This document shows, in pieces, positions 42,601 to 51,596 of a stretch of DNA of 64,000 nucleotides (its first letter is position 1; each line of letters starts with the position of its first letter). Where the stretch lies: contig NZ_CP013364.1 of NCBI RefSeq assembly GCF_001718315.1, forward strand, positions 186,001-250,000, written 5' to 3'. Position numbers and translations under genes: made by a program. The stretch comes from Burkholderia diffusa (lineage in GTDB: Bacteria > Pseudomonadota > Gammaproteobacteria > Burkholderiales > Burkholderiaceae). The notes beneath the pieces were generated by a model, which saw only the letters and a program-made list of their open reading frames with translations, made no database searches and was not told the origin of the DNA.

Positions 42601-43701
42601 ATGGCACTTTCCGCGGCACCGACGATCGACGACGTGCGCGCCCGCGCGTACCGGATACCGACCGACCGGCCCGAAGCCGACGGCACGTACACATGGGACG
42701 CGACGACGATCGTCGTCGTCGAGATCGACGCGGGGCCCGTGACGGGGCTCGGCTATACGTACACCGACGCGAGCGCGGCGCCGCTCGCGATGTCGCTGCT
42801 GGCCGGCGTGTTGCGAAACCGGCCGCTCGTCGACATCCCGGCCGCCGTCGACGCGCTGTGGCGCGCGGTGCGCAACGTCGGACGGGCCGGTGTCGCGGCA
42901 ACCGCGATCTCCGCGCTCGACATCGCGCTGTGGGACGCGAAGGCGAAGCTCGCCGGCGTACCGCTCGCGATCCTGCTCGGCCGCCTGCGCGAGTGCGTGC
43001 CCGTGTACGGCAGCGGCGGCTTCACGACCTACGACGACGCGACGCTCGCCGCGCAACTCGACGGCTGGCGCGGTGAACGCATCCGCGCGTGCAAGATCAA
43101 GATCGGTGCGCCGGACGCCCGCGATCCGTCGCGCGTGCGGGTCGCGCGCGACGCGCTCGGCGCCGACGTCGACCTGTTCGTCGATGCGAACGGCGCGTAT
43201 GCGGCGCGCACCGCGCTCGCATTCGCGGACTCGGTGGCCGATTGCGCGATCCGCTGGTTCGAGGAGCCGGTCAGCAGCGACGACGTCGACGGCCTGCGGT
43301 TCGTGCGCGAGCACGTTGGTGCGCGGGTCGATGTCGCGGCCGGCGAATACGCGTATACGCCCGACGATTTCCGGCGCCTGCTCGAAGGCCGCGCGGTCGA
43401 CGTGCTGCAGGCGGACGCGACGCGCTGCGGCGGCGTCAGCGGCTTTCTCGCAGCGGCCGCGCTGGCCGATGCGCATCACGTCGACCTGTCCGCGCATTGC
43501 GCGCCGGCGCTGCATCGCCAAGTCGGTTGCGTCGCGCCGCGCATGCGTCATGTCGAATGGTTTCACGATCACGTACGGATCGAGCGAATGATGTTCGACG
43601 GTGCGCCGACGCTCGTCGACGGCGCACTGGAGATCGACGCCGCGCGCCCCGGGCTTGGCCTCGAATTGCGTGCGGCCGACGTCGAGGAATTCGCGATCTG
43701 A
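42601..43701 (+). CDS. Mandelate racemase/muconate lactonizing family enzyme (acid-sugar dehydratase type)
   Basis: 366 residues of the enolase superfamily. The catalytic KIKIG (Lys-x-Lys), metal ligands in DANGAY, FEEPV and AAGEYAY, and the general His in LSAHCAP place it in the mandelate-racemase subgroup, which includes many acid-sugar dehydratases. The N-terminal capping domain is about 1-130. GGAG precedes the ATG. It is 44 bp before the membrane protein-Gdh3-GMC genes, so it may prepare or use the same substrate class. The substrate cannot be read from sequence. Confidence 0.85.
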   Translation: MALSAAPTIDDVRARAYRIPTDRPEADGTYTWDATTIVVVEIDAGPVTGLGYTYTDASAAPLAMSLLAGVLRNRPLVDIPAAVDALWRAVRNVGRAGVAATAISALDIALWDAKAKLAGVPLAILLGRLRECVPVYGSGGFTTYDDATLAAQLDGWRGERIRACKIKIGAPDARDPSRVRVARDALGADVDLFVDANGAYAARTALAFADSVADCAIRWFEEPVSSDDVDGLRFVREHVGARVDVAAGEYAYTPDDFRRLLEGRAVDVLQADATRCGGVSGFLAAAALADAHHVDLSAHCAPALHRQVGCVAPRMRHVEWFHDHVRIERMMFDGAPTLVDGALEIDAARPGLGLELRAADVEEFAI

Positions 43702-43745
43702 ATGAATCCGGCGCCCCGGACAACCGTCACGAACAAGGAGGACCG

Positions 43746-44597
43746 ATGCGACACGCCCGACACCGCGCGGCCGAGCACGATACGTTGCTGGCCGATGCCG
43801 CGCGCCTGCTGAACCGCAGCGCGCTGCTGCTCGCCGGGTCGGTGCTTGCCGACAGCGGCGTCGAGCACTACCGCGGCACGATCCACAATCGCGCGATGAT
43901 CGCGCCGCTGGTGGCGTCGACGTTGTCGGTCCTCGCGAGCGTGCACGGCCACGCGGACGACACGCCCGAACGCCACCGGCTGCGCGACGCGGTGCATGTG
44001 GCATCGGCTGCCGTGGGCATCGCCGGGTCGGCGTTTCACCTGTACAACGTGACGAAGCGGCCGGGCGGTTTCAGCTGGCACAACCTGTTCTACGGTGCGC
44101 CGCTCGGCGCGCCGTTCGCGCTGCTGCTGTCGGGCATGCTCGGCGCGGCCGGCGAGCGGCTGCGGGCGTGCCCGGCCGACGCGCCGCAGCTCGTCGGCTT
44201 GCCGGCCGGCCGTGCACTGGCCGGCTTGGTCGCGGCAGGGCTCGTCGGCACGCTCGGCGAAGTCGGATTGCTGCATTTTCGCGGCGCGTTCCAGCATCGC
44301 GCGATGTTCATGCCGATCGTCGTGCCGCCGGTGGCCGCGCTGACGGCCGCGCAGCTCGCACTGTCGCGGCCGTCCGCCGACCGGCGTTGGTGCCGCTGGT
44401 CGATGCGCGTGACGGCGCTGCTCGGCTTCGTCGGCGTCGCGTTTCATGCGCGCGGCATCGCGCGGCAGATGGGCGGCTGGCGCAACTGGTCGCAGAACGT
44501 GCTGTCGGGGCCGCCGCTGCCGGCGCCGCCGAGCTTCACGGCGCTCGCGATCGCAGGCCTCGCCGCGACGGCGCTTGCCGAACGGGAGGCGCGATGA
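43746..44597 (+). CDS. Internally duplicated membrane protein, putative anchor of the GMC dehydrogenase
   Basis: 283 residues with about six to eight hydrophobic segments and a clear twofold internal repeat (about 20-139 and 157-283). The halves match in GVEHYRGTIHNRAM versus GLLHFRGAFQHRAM, in AFHLYNVTKRPGGF versus AFHARGIARQMGGW, and in the spacing of a later Gly/Pro segment. His41/His177 and His98/His234 are conserved between the halves beside helices, and could be haem or quinone-site ligands. I do not recognise a named family. ATGA overlap with the downstream subunit-3-like gene links it to the dehydrogenase. Confidence 0.75.
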   Translation: MRHARHRAAEHDTLLADAARLLNRSALLLAGSVLADSGVEHYRGTIHNRAMIAPLVASTLSVLASVHGHADDTPERHRLRDAVHVASAAVGIAGSAFHLYNVTKRPGGFSWHNLFYGAPLGAPFALLLSGMLGAAGERLRACPADAPQLVGLPAGRALAGLVAAGLVGTLGEVGLLHFRGAFQHRAMFMPIVVPPVAALTAAQLALSRPSADRRWCRWSMRVTALLGFVGVAFHARGIARQMGGWRNWSQNVLSGPPLPAPPSFTALAIAGLAATALAEREAR

Positions 44598-45253
44598 AGC
44601 CCGCGAACGACAAGGCGCTCGCGCTGCCGCGCTATTCCGGATACGACGTACTGGCCAAGCGCGACACGCCGTCGTGGAACGATGCGACGCGCCGCGCGAT
44701 CGACGCACGAATGCGTGTCGCCGCGTCCGCGCCGCGCCATCTCGATGCCGCGCAGTTCGCGACGCTCGACGCGCTGTGCGCGCGCATCGTGCCGCAGCAG
44801 CAGGGCGGCGCCAGCACGGTGCCGACTGCCGCGCTGGTCGATGCGCGGCTCGCGGCCGACGAGGGCGACGGCTATCGCGACGCGCGTCTGCCGCCGCTGC
44901 GCGCCGCGTGGCATACGGGGCTCGCGGCGCTCGACGCGATGGCGCGCCATGCGCACGATCGCCCGTTCGCATCGCTCGACGCGAAGGCGGCCGATGCGCT
45001 GCTGCACGCGGTCCAGCAAGGCCGGGTCGATCGGCAGGTCGAATCGGCGTGGGCCGGCATGGATCCGCGCACGTTCTTCGCGAAGCGCGTACTGATGGAC
45101 CTGTGCGGCGCGTACTACAGCCATCCGTTCGCATGGAACGAGATCGGCTTCGGCGGGCCGGCGAGCCCGCGCGGCTACGTGCGGATGGATTTCAACCGGC
45201 GCGATCCGTGGGAGGCACAAGTGGACGGGGAGGGCGATCGTGATGGCCGCTGA
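44594..45253 (+). CDS. Gluconate 2-dehydrogenase subunit 3-like protein
   Basis: 219 residues. The core (about 48-200) has the family features LDAAQFATLDALCARIVPQ, FFAKRVLMDLCGAYYSHP and a closing GPASPRGYVRMDF. This subunit accompanies GMC flavoproteins in membrane-bound sugar or sugar-acid dehydrogenases. Unlike usual members there is no Tat or Sec signal at the N terminus, which starts with charged residues, so the protein is probably cytoplasmic. It overlaps both neighbours. Confidence 0.85.
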   Translation: MKPANDKALALPRYSGYDVLAKRDTPSWNDATRRAIDARMRVAASAPRHLDAAQFATLDALCARIVPQQQGGASTVPTAALVDARLAADEGDGYRDARLPPLRAAWHTGLAALDAMARHAHDRPFASLDAKAADALLHAVQQGRVDRQVESAWAGMDPRTFFAKRVLMDLCGAYYSHPFAWNEIGFGGPASPRGYVRMDFNRRDPWEAQVDGEGDRDGR

Positions 45254-46913
45254 CGCATCGTCGTTCGACGGCAGGCCGCGCGGTTGCGACGGCCGTGCAC
45301 CCGATCCGCTGCGCGTGGGCGGCTGGTCGCCGATGCGGATGTTCCGCGACGACGAGCCGGTCGACTTCGTGATCGTCGGCACCGGCGCCGGCGGTGGCAC
45401 GCTCGCGTGCCGCCTCGCCGAACACGGGTTCTCGGTCGTCGCGCTCGATGCGGGCGCATGGTGGCGCCCGCTCGAGGAATTCGCATCGGACGAGTCGCAT
45501 CAGCACAAGCTGTTCTGGACCGACGAGCGCATCTGCGACGGCGCCGATCCGCTGACGCTCGGCACCAACAACAGCGGGCGGGCGGTCGGCGGCAGTACCG
45601 TCCACTTCGCGATGGTGTCGTTGCGCTTTCGGCCCGAGTGGTTCCGCTCGCGCACCGCGCTGGGCTACGGCGTCGACTGGCCGCTCGACTGGCGCGAGAT
45701 GTGGCGCTACTACCGCGAGGTCGAGCAGGCATTGAAGATCAGCGGGCCGGTGCGCTACCCGTGGGGCCCGCCGCGCCCGCGCTATCCGTACCGCGCGCAC
45801 GAACTCAACGCGGCCGCGCTCGTACTCGCGCGCGGCGCCGAGGCGCTCGGCATCGACTGGACGCCGACGCCGCTCGCGACACTGTCCGCGCCGCGCGGCC
45901 GCGCCCATCCGTGCGTGTATCGCGGTTTCTGCATCGCCGGCTGCGCGACCAACGCGAAGCAGAGCGCGCTCGTCACGTGGATTCCGCGCGCGGTCGCGGC
46001 GGGCGCCGAAGTGCGCGACCTTGCGATGGCGTTGCGGATCGAGGCGGAAGGCGATCGCGTGACGGGCGTGCATTACCGGCGCGACGGCCGCACGCATTTC
46101 CAGCGCGCGCGCAACGTCGTGGTCGCCGGTTATGCGATCGAGACGCCGCGGTTGCTGCTGCTGTCCGCGACCGGACGCCATCCGCAAGGGCTCGCGAACA
46201 GCTCGGGTCTCGTCGGCCGCTACATGATGGCGCAACTGAACCAGGCATCGTGGGGAACGATGGACGACGAGGTGCGCTGGTACAAGGGACCGCCGTCGCT
46301 GTCGCTCACCGAGCACTGGAATTACGCGGACGAAGGCAAGGATTTCTTCGGCGGCTACTGCTGGATGAGCCAGGGGCCGCTGCCGATCGAATGGGCGCGC
46401 AAGATCGCCGGACGCGGGCTGTGGGGCGACGCGCTTAAGTGCGAAATGGCGCGCTACAACTTCCAGGCCGGACTGAAGATCGTCGGCGAGACGCTGCCGC
46501 GCGCGGAGAACCGCGTGACGCTCGCCGACGAGCGCGACCCATTCGGGCTGCCGATCGCGCGCGTCACCTATTCGTACGACGACAACGACCGCCGGATGAT
46601 GCGTCACGCATTCGCGCAGATGGGACGATCGCTCGAAGCCGCCGGCGCGCGCGACATCTGGCACGAGCAGGACGACACCTGCCATCTCGCGGGCACCGCG
46701 CGGATGGGCGACGACCCGGCGACGAGCGTCGTCGACGCCGACTGTCGCAGCTGGGACATCCCGAACCTGTGGGTCTGCGACGGTTCGGTGTTTCCGACCG
46801 TCGGCGGCGTGAATCCGTCGCTGACGATCCAGGCGATCGCATGCCGCACGGCCGATCGCATCCGCGCGCTTGTCGCGCGCGGCGACGCGCATGCGCGCGC
46901 ACGCTGGCGATAG
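45243..46913 (+). CDS. GMC-family FAD oxidoreductase
   Basis: 556 residues. The FAD site GTGAGG is at 46-51; further family features are GRAVGGSTVHFAMV (GMC signature region), CIAGCATNAKQS and a C-terminal CDGSVFPTVGGVNPSLTIQA with the active-site His/Asn region nearby. It resembles the flavoprotein subunit of gluconate/sugar dehydrogenases, but the usual Tat signal is absent. A GGGAGG site precedes GTG-ATG at 45240/45243; ATG is chosen. The usual triheme cytochrome partner is not beside it; instead a duplicated membrane protein is encoded upstream. Confidence 0.88.
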   Translation: MAADASSFDGRPRGCDGRAPDPLRVGGWSPMRMFRDDEPVDFVIVGTGAGGGTLACRLAEHGFSVVALDAGAWWRPLEEFASDESHQHKLFWTDERICDGADPLTLGTNNSGRAVGGSTVHFAMVSLRFRPEWFRSRTALGYGVDWPLDWREMWRYYREVEQALKISGPVRYPWGPPRPRYPYRAHELNAAALVLARGAEALGIDWTPTPLATLSAPRGRAHPCVYRGFCIAGCATNAKQSALVTWIPRAVAAGAEVRDLAMALRIEAEGDRVTGVHYRRDGRTHFQRARNVVVAGYAIETPRLLLLSATGRHPQGLANSSGLVGRYMMAQLNQASWGTMDDEVRWYKGPPSLSLTEHWNYADEGKDFFGGYCWMSQGPLPIEWARKIAGRGLWGDALKCEMARYNFQAGLKIVGETLPRAENRVTLADERDPFGLPIARVTYSYDDNDRRMMRHAFAQMGRSLEAAGARDIWHEQDDTCHLAGTARMGDDPATSVVDADCRSWDIPNLWVCDGSVFPTVGGVNPSLTIQAIACRTADRIRALVARGDAHARARWR

Positions 46914-46978
46914 GTGACGGCCTTCCACGCACGGCCTGCGGCCGCGCACTTCTCTTTCAACCATCCAGGAGCCACGAC

Positions 46979-47377
46979 ATGGACGTTTTCATTCGCCGCC
47001 CGGCCCGCGCGATCCGGCGCTGCGCCGCATGCGCGCTGCTGGCCGCGTCCGCGACAGCAGCCGTAGCGCCGGGTTGGGGCCAGCTGCGCCCGCCGGACAC
47101 CGCGCACGTGCCCGACACGTCGACGCAGGCGTACAAGCGCGCGGATAGCAAGATGATGGACGCGATGGAGGGCGCGCGTTACACCGGCGACGCCGATCGC
47201 GATTTCGTGTCGCACATGGCGCCGCATCATCAGGGCGCGATCGACATGGCGCAAGTGGAGTTGAAGTACGGCAAGGACCCGACACTGCGGCAGCTCGCGA
47301 CGCGCATCATCGCCGCGCAGCGAGACGAGATCGCGCTGATGGAGCGCTGGCAGAAGGAGCATGGCGCGACGCCCTGA
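46979..47377 (+). CDS. DUF305 family exported protein
   Basis: 132 residues: an N-terminal signal peptide (about 1-35, basic then hydrophobic, Ala-rich), then the DUF305 core with DFVSHMAPHHQGAIDMAQ and a later IIAAQRDEIALMERW. The His/Met-rich motif is ferritin-like and in related proteins is tied to copper or other metal handling. It lies 65 bp after the GMC gene and 108 bp before cioA, so it may support metal loading in the periplasm. AGGAG before the ATG. Confidence 0.88.
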   Translation: MDVFIRRPARAIRRCAACALLAASATAAVAPGWGQLRPPDTAHVPDTSTQAYKRADSKMMDAMEGARYTGDADRDFVSHMAPHHQGAIDMAQVELKYGKDPTLRQLATRIIAAQRDEIALMERWQKEHGATP

Positions 47378-47485
47378 CCCGCGATCACCGCGCACCGCCG
47401 ATCGTGGAACGACGATTCGCGGCTGCGTGCCGAGGCGGTACCGCCCGTGCGCGATACCGCGCATCGAAGCCGGAAGGAATCCCAT

Positions 47486-48916
47486 ATGGAAATCGATGCA
47501 TTGCTGTTGTCGCGGTTGCAGTTTGCGTGGGTGATCGCGCTGCATATCCTGCTGCCGGCGTTCACCGTCGGGCTGTCGTGCTACATCGCGACGCTGGAGT
47601 TGCTGCACTGGGCGACCGGACGCGACGTGTACGCGCGGCTCTCGCGGTTCTGGTTGCGGATCTTCGCGGTGTCGTTCGGGATGGGCGTCGTGTCGGGCAT
47701 CGTGATGCCGTTCCAGTTCGGGACGAACTGGAGCCGCTTCGTCGCGGCAACGTCGAACGTGGTCGGCGGGTTCATGGCCTACGAGGTGCTGACCGCGTTC
47801 TTCCTCGAATCGGCGTTTCTCGGCGTACTGCTGTTCGGCCGCGCCCGCGTGCCGCGCTGGGCGCATGCGATGTCCGCCGCGATGGTCGCGCTCGGCACGC
47901 TGCTGTCGTCGTTCTGGATTCTCGCGGTCAACAGCTGGATGCAGACGCCCGCCGGCTACCGGATCGTCGACGGCCGTTTCTATCCGGACAGCATGCTGTC
48001 GGTGCTGCTGAGCCCGTCGTTCCCTTATCGCCTCGCGCATACCGTCACCGCGTTTCTCGTGACGACGGCATTCGTGATACTCGGTGTCGGTGCGCATTAC
48101 CTGCTGCAACGGCGCGCGGTGGAGGAAAGCCGCGTGATGGTCAGGATGGGGTTGCTGTTCCTGACGATCGCGGTGCCGGTGCAGATCGTGCTTGGCGACG
48201 CGCATGGACTCAACACGCTCGAACACCAGCCCACCAAGCTCGCCGCAATGGAGGGGCTGTGGGACACGGGGCGCGGCGTGCGCGCAACGCTGTTCGCGTT
48301 GCCGGACGACGCGAACGAGACGAATCGCTTCGAGGTGTCGATTCCGAAGCTCGGCAGTCTGTACCTGACGCACGACTGGAACGGCCTCGTGCACGGATTG
48401 AAGGACTGGCCGCGCGACCGGCGGCCGCCTGTCGCGGTCGTTTTCTTCGCGTTCCATCTGATGGTCGGGCTCGGCGTCGTGATGCTGCTGATCGTCGTGC
48501 GCGGGCTCACGCTATGGCGCGGCAGACGGCTTTATGAAGCGCGCGGCTGGCTCGCCGCGTGCCGCACGGCCATCCCGATCGGTTTTCTGGCGGTGCTGGC
48601 CGGCTGGACGACGACCGAGGCAGGACGGCAGCCGTGGACCGTGTACGGGCTGATGCGCACCGCGGATTCGGTCACGCCGTCGCTGACGACGGGCGATGTC
48701 GCGCTGTCGCTCGCGCTGTATGTGATCAGCTACATCGCGATCTTCGGCTCGGGCTTCGTGCTGCTGCGCCGGCTCGTGCGGATCGGCCCGGCCGCGCCCG
48801 TGCGCCCGCACGCCGCCGCATCGGAGGACGACGTGTCGGCGCGTTCCGCGCGGCCGCTGTCGGCCGTGTCGGGCAGCGGCGCCGTACCACAGGAGGCGAA
48901 CGATGAGCGGACTTGA
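47486..48916 (+). CDS. cioA: Cyanide-insensitive (bd-type) quinol oxidase subunit I
   Basis: 476 residues, nine-helix CydA family with the short Q-loop typical of CIO enzymes. Visible ligands and motifs: His20 in VIALHILLPA (haem), FLESAFLGVLLFGR, His in AHTVTAFLVTTAF, GDAHGLNTLEHQPTKLAAMEG (quinol site) and AGRQPW. The enzyme oxidises quinol and reduces oxygen without a proton pump. The C-terminal roughly 40 residues are polar and variable. GGAAGGA lies before the ATG, and the end overlaps cioB by 14 bp. Confidence 0.94.
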   Translation: MEIDALLLSRLQFAWVIALHILLPAFTVGLSCYIATLELLHWATGRDVYARLSRFWLRIFAVSFGMGVVSGIVMPFQFGTNWSRFVAATSNVVGGFMAYEVLTAFFLESAFLGVLLFGRARVPRWAHAMSAAMVALGTLLSSFWILAVNSWMQTPAGYRIVDGRFYPDSMLSVLLSPSFPYRLAHTVTAFLVTTAFVILGVGAHYLLQRRAVEESRVMVRMGLLFLTIAVPVQIVLGDAHGLNTLEHQPTKLAAMEGLWDTGRGVRATLFALPDDANETNRFEVSIPKLGSLYLTHDWNGLVHGLKDWPRDRRPPVAVVFFAFHLMVGLGVVMLLIVVRGLTLWRGRRLYEARGWLAACRTAIPIGFLAVLAGWTTTEAGRQPWTVYGLMRTADSVTPSLTTGDVALSLALYVISYIAIFGSGFVLLRRLVRIGPAAPVRPHAAASEDDVSARSARPLSAVSGSGAVPQEANDERT

Positions 48917-49916
48917 TCTCGTACCGCTGTGGGCCGCCGTGCTCGCGCTGTCGGTGCTGATGTACGTGCTGCTCGACGGCTTCGATCTCGGCGTCGGGAT
49001 GCTGTTCTTCTGGCGCACCGACGAGGCCGAGCGCGACCGGATGATCGCGTCGGTGTCGCCGGTATGGGACTTCAACGAAACGTGGCTCGTGCTCGGCGGC
49101 ACGCTGCTGCTCGCCGCGTTCCCGGGCGCGTTCTCGGTGATCGTGCCGGGTGTGTATTTCCCCGTGTTGCTGATGTTGCTCGGGTTGCTGTTTCGCGGCG
49201 TCGCGTTCGAGTTTCGCGGTGTGACCGGCGCGCGCAAGCGACTGTGGAGCGGCGCGTTCGCGTGCGGATCGCTGGTCGCGACCGCCGCGCAGGGCGCGGT
49301 GCTCGGCATGTTCGTGCAGGGCTTCAAGGTCGCCGACGGCCGTTTCGCCGGCACCAGCTGGGACTGGCTCGCGCCGTTTCCGCTGTTGACCGCGGCCGGG
49401 CTCGTGGTCGGCTACCTGCTGCTCGGCTCGACATGGCTCGTGATGAAAACCGAAGGGCCGTTGCACGCGGCCGCGCAGCGCGGCGCGCGTCGTGCGCTCG
49501 TCGGCGTGATCGTGTTCATCGTCGCGGTCAGCATATGGACGCCGCTCGCCGATCCCCGCATCGCCGCGCGCTGGTTCGCATGGCCGAATCTGCTGTTCTT
49601 CTCGCCGGTGCCGGTGCTGACCGCCGTGCTCGCGTGGCTCGCCGAACGGGCGCTGCGGCGCGGTCGCGACGTGTTGCCGTTCGTCGCGTCGATCGGGCTG
49701 TTCTTTCTCGGTTTCACCGGGCTGACGATCAGCCTGTGGCCGCACGTCGCGCCGCCGTCGGTTACGTTGTGGTCGGCGGCGTCCGCGCAGATGTCGCAGG
49801 AATTTCTGATGATCGGCACCGCGTTCATGCTGCCCGTGCTGCTGCTCTACGTGTGCTGGTCGTATTGGGTGTTTCGCGGAAAGGTGCGCGGCGATGTCGG
49901 CTACGAGCACATGTGA
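48903..49916 (+). CDS. cioB: Cyanide-insensitive (bd-type) quinol oxidase subunit II
   Basis: 337 residues, CydB/CioB family, about eight helices. It shows the conserved VLLDGFDLGVGMLF near the start, WDFNETWLVLGGTLL and FRGVAFEFR. The small subunit completes the oxidase encoded by cioA, with which it overlaps by 14 bp; expression is therefore coupled. Confidence 0.94.
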   Translation: MSGLDLVPLWAAVLALSVLMYVLLDGFDLGVGMLFFWRTDEAERDRMIASVSPVWDFNETWLVLGGTLLLAAFPGAFSVIVPGVYFPVLLMLLGLLFRGVAFEFRGVTGARKRLWSGAFACGSLVATAAQGAVLGMFVQGFKVADGRFAGTSWDWLAPFPLLTAAGLVVGYLLLGSTWLVMKTEGPLHAAAQRGARRALVGVIVFIVAVSIWTPLADPRIAARWFAWPNLLFFSPVPVLTAVLAWLAERALRRGRDVLPFVASIGLFFLGFTGLTISLWPHVAPPSVTLWSAASAQMSQEFLMIGTAFMLPVLLLYVCWSYWVFRGKVRGDVGYEHM

Positions 49917-49937
49917 CGATGCAGCGCGGAGGCGGCA

Positions 49938-50678
49938 ATGGGGAGTGAACGACGCGTGACGAGCGACGCGATAGAAAGCGTCGCCGATTACATGAGCATG
50001 ATCGGCACCGCGAAGGATGCGACCGCTTCGCGGCTGTTTCGCGGCCAATGCAATGTCGGCTGGCCGCTCGTGCCGAGCATCGCCAGGCAACGCGCGTCGC
50101 CCGACGTGGAGGCGCGCATGCTCGACGAGTTCATGCGGCGCGCGCTGCCGCACCTCGACCCGGCGCCGAATCTCGACGCGTGCGACTGGCTTGCGCTCGC
50201 GCAGCAGCACGGGATGCACACGCGATTGCTCGACTGGTCGGGCAATGCGCTGGCGGCGCTATGGTTCGCGGTCAGGAACGCGAACGGCACCGGCGACGAC
50301 GGGGTGGTGTGGTGCCTGTCGTACGACGCGGACGACATCGCGATGGCCGGCGAGCGGCGCGCGCCGCTCGAGGTGACTCGCACGAAGGTGTTTCGGCCGC
50401 GTCACGTGATGCCGCGAATCACCGCGCAGGACGGCTGGTTCACGATTCACCGCTACGATGCCGGCGCGCGGCGCTTTCAGCCGCTCGACGAGGATCCCGA
50501 TCTGGCCGGGCGGCTCACGCGCATCGTCGTGCCGGGCGAGCGCTTTGCCGCGATCCGTCGCCAGCTTGCCGGCGTTGGCGTGAGTATCGGTACGATCTTT
50601 CCGGACCTCGACGGCATTGCGCAACTAACGGTCATCCGCTTTTTTCCCGACGACGAGGATACGCATGCGCCGCGATGA
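49938..50678 (+). CDS. FRG domain-containing protein
   Basis: 246 residues. The FRG domain spans about 12-165 with LFRGQCNVGWPLVPSIAR and QHGMHTRLLDWSGNALAALWFAV, the two hallmarks of the family. The domain's biochemical role is unknown; some members sit in defence or accessory loci. No signal peptide or membrane helix. It begins 21 bp after cioB with a GGAGG site and is probably co-transcribed with the oxidase, which is an unusual partner. Confidence 0.85.
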   Translation: MGSERRVTSDAIESVADYMSMIGTAKDATASRLFRGQCNVGWPLVPSIARQRASPDVEARMLDEFMRRALPHLDPAPNLDACDWLALAQQHGMHTRLLDWSGNALAALWFAVRNANGTGDDGVVWCLSYDADDIAMAGERRAPLEVTRTKVFRPRHVMPRITAQDGWFTIHRYDAGARRFQPLDEDPDLAGRLTRIVVPGERFAAIRRQLAGVGVSIGTIFPDLDGIAQLTVIRFFPDDEDTHAPR

Positions 50679-51078
50679 GCGCGGCGGTATGGCCTGCGTG
50701 TCTACAGGGACGTGAGCGCGCTCATGCCCGGCAGGCGGGTTTGACGTGCCATCCGCATTCGTTGTCCGATCGCCGGGAATGGCTGCGCGCGGCCGGTGGA
50801 TGCGCCGAGCGCCATCCTTCGGGCATGCCGGGCGAATGCGCAAACCGGGCGATCCATCAAGCGCCAGCGGCCCGCATGACGTGCGGTGCGGGTCAGCCCG
50901 CGCGCCGCGCGAACCGATGATTTTTCAAGCGCTTGTCATTTCGGGCGCGTCGCGTTGCCGGGCGACGGGCCGCGGCTGCCGGCCGCCGCGCCCGCGCATC
51001 GCCATGCGGCCGAGGAACGGCGCATGCTGCCCGTGACGACGAAGCCCGGCGGTTCCGGGTATCGATTACGGTGCTCAC
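50679..51078. other. 400-bp intergenic region between FRG and BON genes
   Basis: No convincing coding region on either strand. The only ordered feature seen is the palindromic element at 50920-50942, a short AT-rich island in otherwise very GC-rich DNA. A promoter for the BON gene is expected in the second half. Confidence 0.5.
50920..50942 (+). repeat. Palindromic element, copy 1
   Basis: ATTTTTCAA-GCGC-TTGTCATTTC, with CAAGCGCTTG a perfect 10-bp palindrome. The outer 19 bases are identical in copy 2 at 53932, while the central four differ and remain self-complementary. It lies 136 bp before the BON gene start. A protein-binding site is the simplest reading. Confidence 0.6.
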
Positions 51079-51561
51079 ATGACTTCCAGAACACGTTCGA
51101 ACAACCCGCTGTTGAATCTTGCGGTGGCCGTCGCGTGCGGGGCGGCGGCAATGTATTTCCTCGATCCGGCGTCGGGCAGGCGGCGGCGCGCCTATGTGCG
51201 CGACAAGGCCGTTGCCGGCCAGCACGGCGTGGCCCACTACGCGAGCACGCAGGCAAAGCGCGCGGCCGACCGTGCGCGTGGCACGATTGCCGGGCTGCGC
51301 GCCGACTGGCTCGCCGGCGACGCGGACGATGCGCAAGTCGCCGAACGCGTGCGCGCCGCGCTGGGCCATCTGGTCGGCCGTCCGCGCGACGTCGACGTGA
51401 CGGTCGAGCATGGACATGTGCGCTTGAGCGGGCAGGTGGAAGAAGCGGAACGTCATGCCGTCGTCGACGGCGTGGCCGGACTGCGCGGCGTGCAGACCGT
51501 CGAGGACGCGATGGGCGCGCGCAGCGAATACAAGGCGCCGCCCGGCAGCCCGATGCACTGA
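51079..51561 (+). CDS. BON domain-containing protein
   Basis: 160 residues. A hydrophobic helix near the N terminus (about 11-28) is followed by a YtxH-like basic segment (FLDPASGRRRRAYVRDK) and, from about 85, a BON domain (VAERVRAALGHLVGRPRDVDVTVEHGHVRLSGQV). BON domains bind phospholipids and occur in osmotic-shock proteins such as OsmY; this form is likely a membrane-tethered stress protein. The ribosome site is weak. Confidence 0.85.
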   Translation: MTSRTRSNNPLLNLAVAVACGAAAMYFLDPASGRRRRAYVRDKAVAGQHGVAHYASTQAKRAADRARGTIAGLRADWLAGDADDAQVAERVRAALGHLVGRPRDVDVTVEHGHVRLSGQVEEAERHAVVDGVAGLRGVQTVEDAMGARSEYKAPPGSPMH

Positions 51562-51596
51562 CGCTGCGCGGCGGCGTGCCGCGCGGCTGCGGCGCA

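Noticed and set aside
44594..46913. Pairing the triheme cytochrome at 31779 with the GMC/Gdh3 genes as one classical gluconate dehydrogenase
   Set aside because: The cytochrome is more than 10 kb away on the other strand and overlaps the oxidase genes; the GMC and subunit-3 proteins also lack the export signals such an enzyme needs.
50886..51596. Extension of the formate dehydrogenase-like remnant leftward as one gene
   Set aside because: The frame stays open but overlaps the BON gene in another frame, and its translation before about 51597 is Arg-rich shadow sequence with no resemblance to molybdopterin enzymes.
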